A stretch of DNA of 7,779 bases from Methanosuratincolales archaeon (GTDB taxonomy: Archaea > Thermoproteota > Methanomethylicia > Methanomethylicales > Methanomethylicaceae), in assembly GCA_937930465.1 (NCBI GenBank), contig CALGKV010000051.1:1-7779 (forward strand). Reading direction: 5' to 3'. The notes below the pieces were generated by a model, which saw nothing but the letters and a program-made list of their open reading frames with translations, was not told where the DNA came from and searched no databases. The position numbers and the translations under genes were made by a program. Positions 5,850 to 7,779 of this stretch are shown here, one piece after another. Each line of letters starts with the position of its first letter. The first letter of the stretch is position 1.

Positions 5850-6944
5850 ATGGAGACGAATTTCAAGTTCTTTAGCAAAAAGCAGGGAGAGATCCGACTG
5901 ACTCCTGAAGTCGTCGCTGAAAGGAAAGCCCTTCTCAGCCAGCCGGTCGAGCCTGTAGACTTGGAAAAGGCGGTCACAATAAAGGATCTCGTCGAATCAT
6001 GGAGGGATTGTGGGATCCAGTCTAGGAGCCTTGCAGAGTGTGCAATCGTCTATGAGAATATGCTGAAAGATCCGGACCGTCCAACTGTTATGATTGGTCT
6101 GTCTGGCGCACTCATAGCGGGGGGTCTCCGCAAAGTCCTCAGCACAATGATAAAGAAGGGGATTGTTGACGTTGTTGTCTCCACAGGCGCCATCCTTTAC
6201 CAGGACTATTATACTGCAATGGGCTACAGGCACTACAAGGGGACCCCTAACGCCGACGACTCTGTGCTGCACGACCTTTACATTGACCGGATATATGATG
6301 CCTATGTCGACGAGGTAGGCTTCGTGAAATGCGATGATGCCATATCCGAGTTCTGCACCACGCTAGAGCCAAGGCGATACTCCACGAGGGAGTTCCTTTA
6401 CTCCTTGGGTTCCACAATAAGGGACGAGGACTCTATACTTTACAATGCATACAGGTATGGCATTCCTGTCTTCTGCCCGGCGATAGCGGACAGCTCAATA
6501 GGAATCGGCCTGGCGGGGTACTACAGGTGGGCAAAGGAAAACGGCGTAGCGACGTTCGTGGTAGACGTAATGCGTGACAACTTCGAGATCGCCCAGATCG
6601 TGCTCAAGTCAAAGAAGACAGGATCGATATACATTGGGGGCGGCGTCCCCAAGAACTACATCAACGATGCCGCGGTCATGCTCGACTACACGCGCGGTCA
6701 CGCTTACGCTTTCCAGATCACTGCCGATGCCCCTCATTGGGGAGGTCTCACAGGGAGCACCCTCGACGAGGCTAAGTCCTGGGGCAAGGTCTCGGCTAAG
6801 GCAACGCGTGCCACAGTCTACACAGAGTCCACGATCGGTCTCCCTCTGATAGTTGGGTACATACTGCAGAAAGGTGCCCACTACGGGAGGAAGCGGCTCA
6901 AGTTCAACTGGAAAGAAGCTGACCTCGATATCGATCAGTATTAG
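5850..6944 (+). CDS. Deoxyhypusine synthase family protein (divergent DHS-like subgroup)
   Basis: Canonical deoxyhypusine synthase uses NAD and spermidine to modify a lysine of aIF5A. This 364-residue protein (from ATG) has the family fold signatures: STGA (111-114), FCPAIADSS, the NAD-site IGGGVPKN (262-269) and the catalytic SWGK with Lys313, equivalent to human Lys329; Glu307 of LDEAKSWGK is also kept. It differs from canonical enzymes at several sites: STGA for TTAGG, PKNY for the PKHH-type histidine, IGIGL for LGDM, and HWGGLTG for the Asp-containing FDGSDSG. These features place it with 'DHS2/DHS-like' proteins that may use another substrate, so I give no symbol. ATG 5850 is preferred because AAGGTG lies 6 nt before it; GTG 5841, inside that site, would add three residues. 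A stem-loop and T-rich stretch follow the gene. Confidence 0.85.
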   Translation: METNFKFFSKKQGEIRLTPEVVAERKALLSQPVEPVDLEKAVTIKDLVESWRDCGIQSRSLAECAIVYENMLKDPDRPTVMIGLSGALIAGGLRKVLSTMIKKGIVDVVVSTGAILYQDYYTAMGYRHYKGTPNADDSVLHDLYIDRIYDAYVDEVGFVKCDDAISEFCTTLEPRRYSTREFLYSLGSTIRDEDSILYNAYRYGIPVFCPAIADSSIGIGLAGYYRWAKENGVATFVVDVMRDNFEIAQIVLKSKKTGSIYIGGGVPKNYINDAAVMLDYTRGHAYAFQITADAPHWGGLTGSTLDEAKSWGKVSAKATRATVYTESTIGLPLIVGYILQKGAHYGRKRLKFNWKEADLDIDQY

Positions 6945-6967
6945 GGCAAATTCAAGTTGCCTTTCTT
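6945..6967 (+). terminator. Stem-loop terminator of the DHS-like gene
   Basis: GGCAA (6945-6949) and TTGCC (6957-6961) form a 5-bp stem with a 7-nt loop, starting directly after the TAG stop and followed by the pyrimidine run TTCTTTCCCCCTTT. It sits between two convergent genes and serves the plus-strand gene, since the T-rich side is on that strand. The stem is short. Confidence 0.45.
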
Positions 6968-6992
6968 TCCCCCTTTAGTCAGCGACCCGCTT

Positions 6993-7778
6993 TCAGCCTT
7001 GGCCCCTTTCGAGGTAGTCCATGCTGCCTGGTCTGTACCCTTCCAAGTCAAGGCTAACGCTCCTGAAACCTATTCTCTTGAACTCCTCCACGATCTCCTT
7101 CCTAAGGCCAGCGTCGAGCGCCCTTCCGATCTCACCAGGATCGACCTCGATCCTGGCTGAAAGGTCTGTAAACCTGACCCTCGCCGTTGTGAAACCCATG
7201 CTCCTTAGAACCCGCTCGCCCTTTTCTACCATTCTCCCTTCTTCCGTGCTAAATCGGTGCCCGAACGGAAACCTTGTCGCGAGGCATGAATTGGATCCCT
7301 TTTCGACACCCAATCCGATAATTGCAGAGATTTCATAAGCCTCCTTTTTGCTAATCCCAACCTCCGCCAGCGGGCTCATTATTCCCATCTCCTTCAATGC
7401 CCTGATCCCAGGGCGATTAGCTTTGATGTCGTCTGAGTTCGTGCCGTCGACGATCAGTCCTATTCCGAGCCTCCCTGCTGCAACCCTCAGCTCTCCCATC
7501 ATCGCTGCTTTGCACAAGTAGCACCTGTCCTGAGGGTTAGTCAGGACTTTCTCAGGAAGTTTAAGATGGATTATCTCGTGCCTTATGCCTGCCTCCTTGG
7601 AGCTCCTGATCGCCCTCTCGAGATCCTCCTCCCCCACAAACTCGGTCACCAAAGTTATCGCCACTGCCCTGCTGCCAAGGGATCGTGCCGCTATGGCTGC
7701 GACTAGGGTGCTGTCGACCCCGCCCGAAAATGCGACAACTGTCCCCTCCTTGCCATAGAACCAATGCTCTAGCCTCTT
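6993..7778 (-). CDS. larE: LarE-type ATP-dependent sulfur transferase (N-terminus cut by window edge)
   Basis: The frame stays open to the right edge and gives 262 residues including the part before the first internal GTG, close to full length for LarE (about 270). The N-terminal region has the PP-loop SGGVDS (visible residues 18-23, bases 7710-7727), which binds ATP to adenylate the substrate. DGTN (111-114), RCYLC (85-89), SPLAEVGISKKE and NSCLATRF (163-170) follow, in the order typical of LarE. LarE adds sulfur to a carboxylated nicotinate nucleotide to build the nickel-pincer cofactor of lactate racemase and related LarA enzymes. In the Lactiplantibacillus protein a cysteine (Cys176) donates its sulfur; Cys165 here is in the matching segment. 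With Cys86 and Cys89 there are three conserved-looking cysteines, as in LarE proteins that carry a [4Fe-4S] cluster. larB, larC and larA are not in the window. NAD synthase or GMP synthase is unlikely given the CxxC and SCLATR motifs. Confidence 0.85.
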   Translation of the reverse strand, partial: KRLEHWFYGKEGTVVAFSGGVDSTLVAAIAARSLGSRAVAITLVTEFVGEEDLERAIRSSKEAGIRHEIIHLKLPEKVLTNPQDRCYLCKAAMMGELRVAAGRLGIGLIVDGTNSDDIKANRPGIRALKEMGIMSPLAEVGISKKEAYEISAIIGLGVEKGSNSCLATRFPFGHRFSTEEGRMVEKGERVLRSMGFTTARVRFTDLSARIEVDPGEIGRALDAGLRKEIVEEFKRIGFRSVSLDLEGYRPGSMDYLERGQG

Positions 7779-7779
7779 C

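Noticed and set aside
6993..7664. Taking GTG 7664 as the true start of the LarE gene.
   Set aside because: The frame continues upstream to the window edge and encodes the essential PP-loop SGGVDS, so the GTG is an internal valine codon.
1..7779. tRNA genes, insertion sequences, integrase or attachment sites and toxin-antitoxin or defence genes.
   Set aside because: No cloverleaf-like gene, terminal inverted repeats, transposase or nuclease motifs were seen; gene content looks like core metabolism, not an accessory island.

Overview
The window is a compact, protein-coding stretch of archaeal chromosome. Evidence for Archaea: a deoxyhypusine-synthase-family gene, a C-terminal fragment resembling an archaeal GPN-loop GTPase, a winged-helix/CBS regulator of archaeal type, TATA-like boxes about 25 nt before the expected transcript starts, short or absent leaders, and frequent GTG/TTG starts with GGAGGTGA-type Shine-Dalgarno sites. 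I cannot fix the lineage from sequence alone; a TACK-type archaeon is a guess. No tRNA, rRNA, mobile element or CRISPR array was seen.

Layout, left to right. (1) 2-88 (+): last 28 codons of a probable GPN-loop GTPase. (2) 92-1990 (-): AMP-forming acyl-CoA synthetase with a CBS pair fused to its C-terminus. (3) 1991-2142: AT-rich divergent promoter region with a perfect 12-bp palindrome and a 16-bp direct repeat. (4) 2143-3063 (+): transcription regulator with an N-terminal winged helix and its own C-terminal CBS pair. (5) 3060-5238 (-): threonine operon, homoserine kinase (thrB, 4300-5238) followed by threonine synthase (thrC, 3060-4316), overlapping by 17 bp. (6) 5239-5421: second divergent promoter region. 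(7) 5422-5751 (+): small soluble Rieske ferredoxin. (8) 5850-6944 (+): divergent deoxyhypusine-synthase-like protein. (9) 6993-7778 (-): LarE-type PP-loop sulfur transferase, cut by the right edge.

How the genes relate. thrB and thrC carry out the last two steps of threonine synthesis (homoserine to phosphohomoserine to threonine). The acyl-CoA synthetase and the divergent regulator both end in CBS pairs, a domain that commonly binds adenine nucleotides. This suggests a small circuit in which ligase activity and transcription respond to the same ligand; that is inference. The Rieske, DHS-like and LarE genes have no evident pathway link here, and LarE may belong with genes beyond the right edge.

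The most interesting points are the paired CBS ligase/regulator with its operator-like intergenic region; the DHS-like protein, which keeps the catalytic Trp-Gly-Lys but has lost several residues of the canonical spermidine pocket; and the three-cysteine pattern of LarE.
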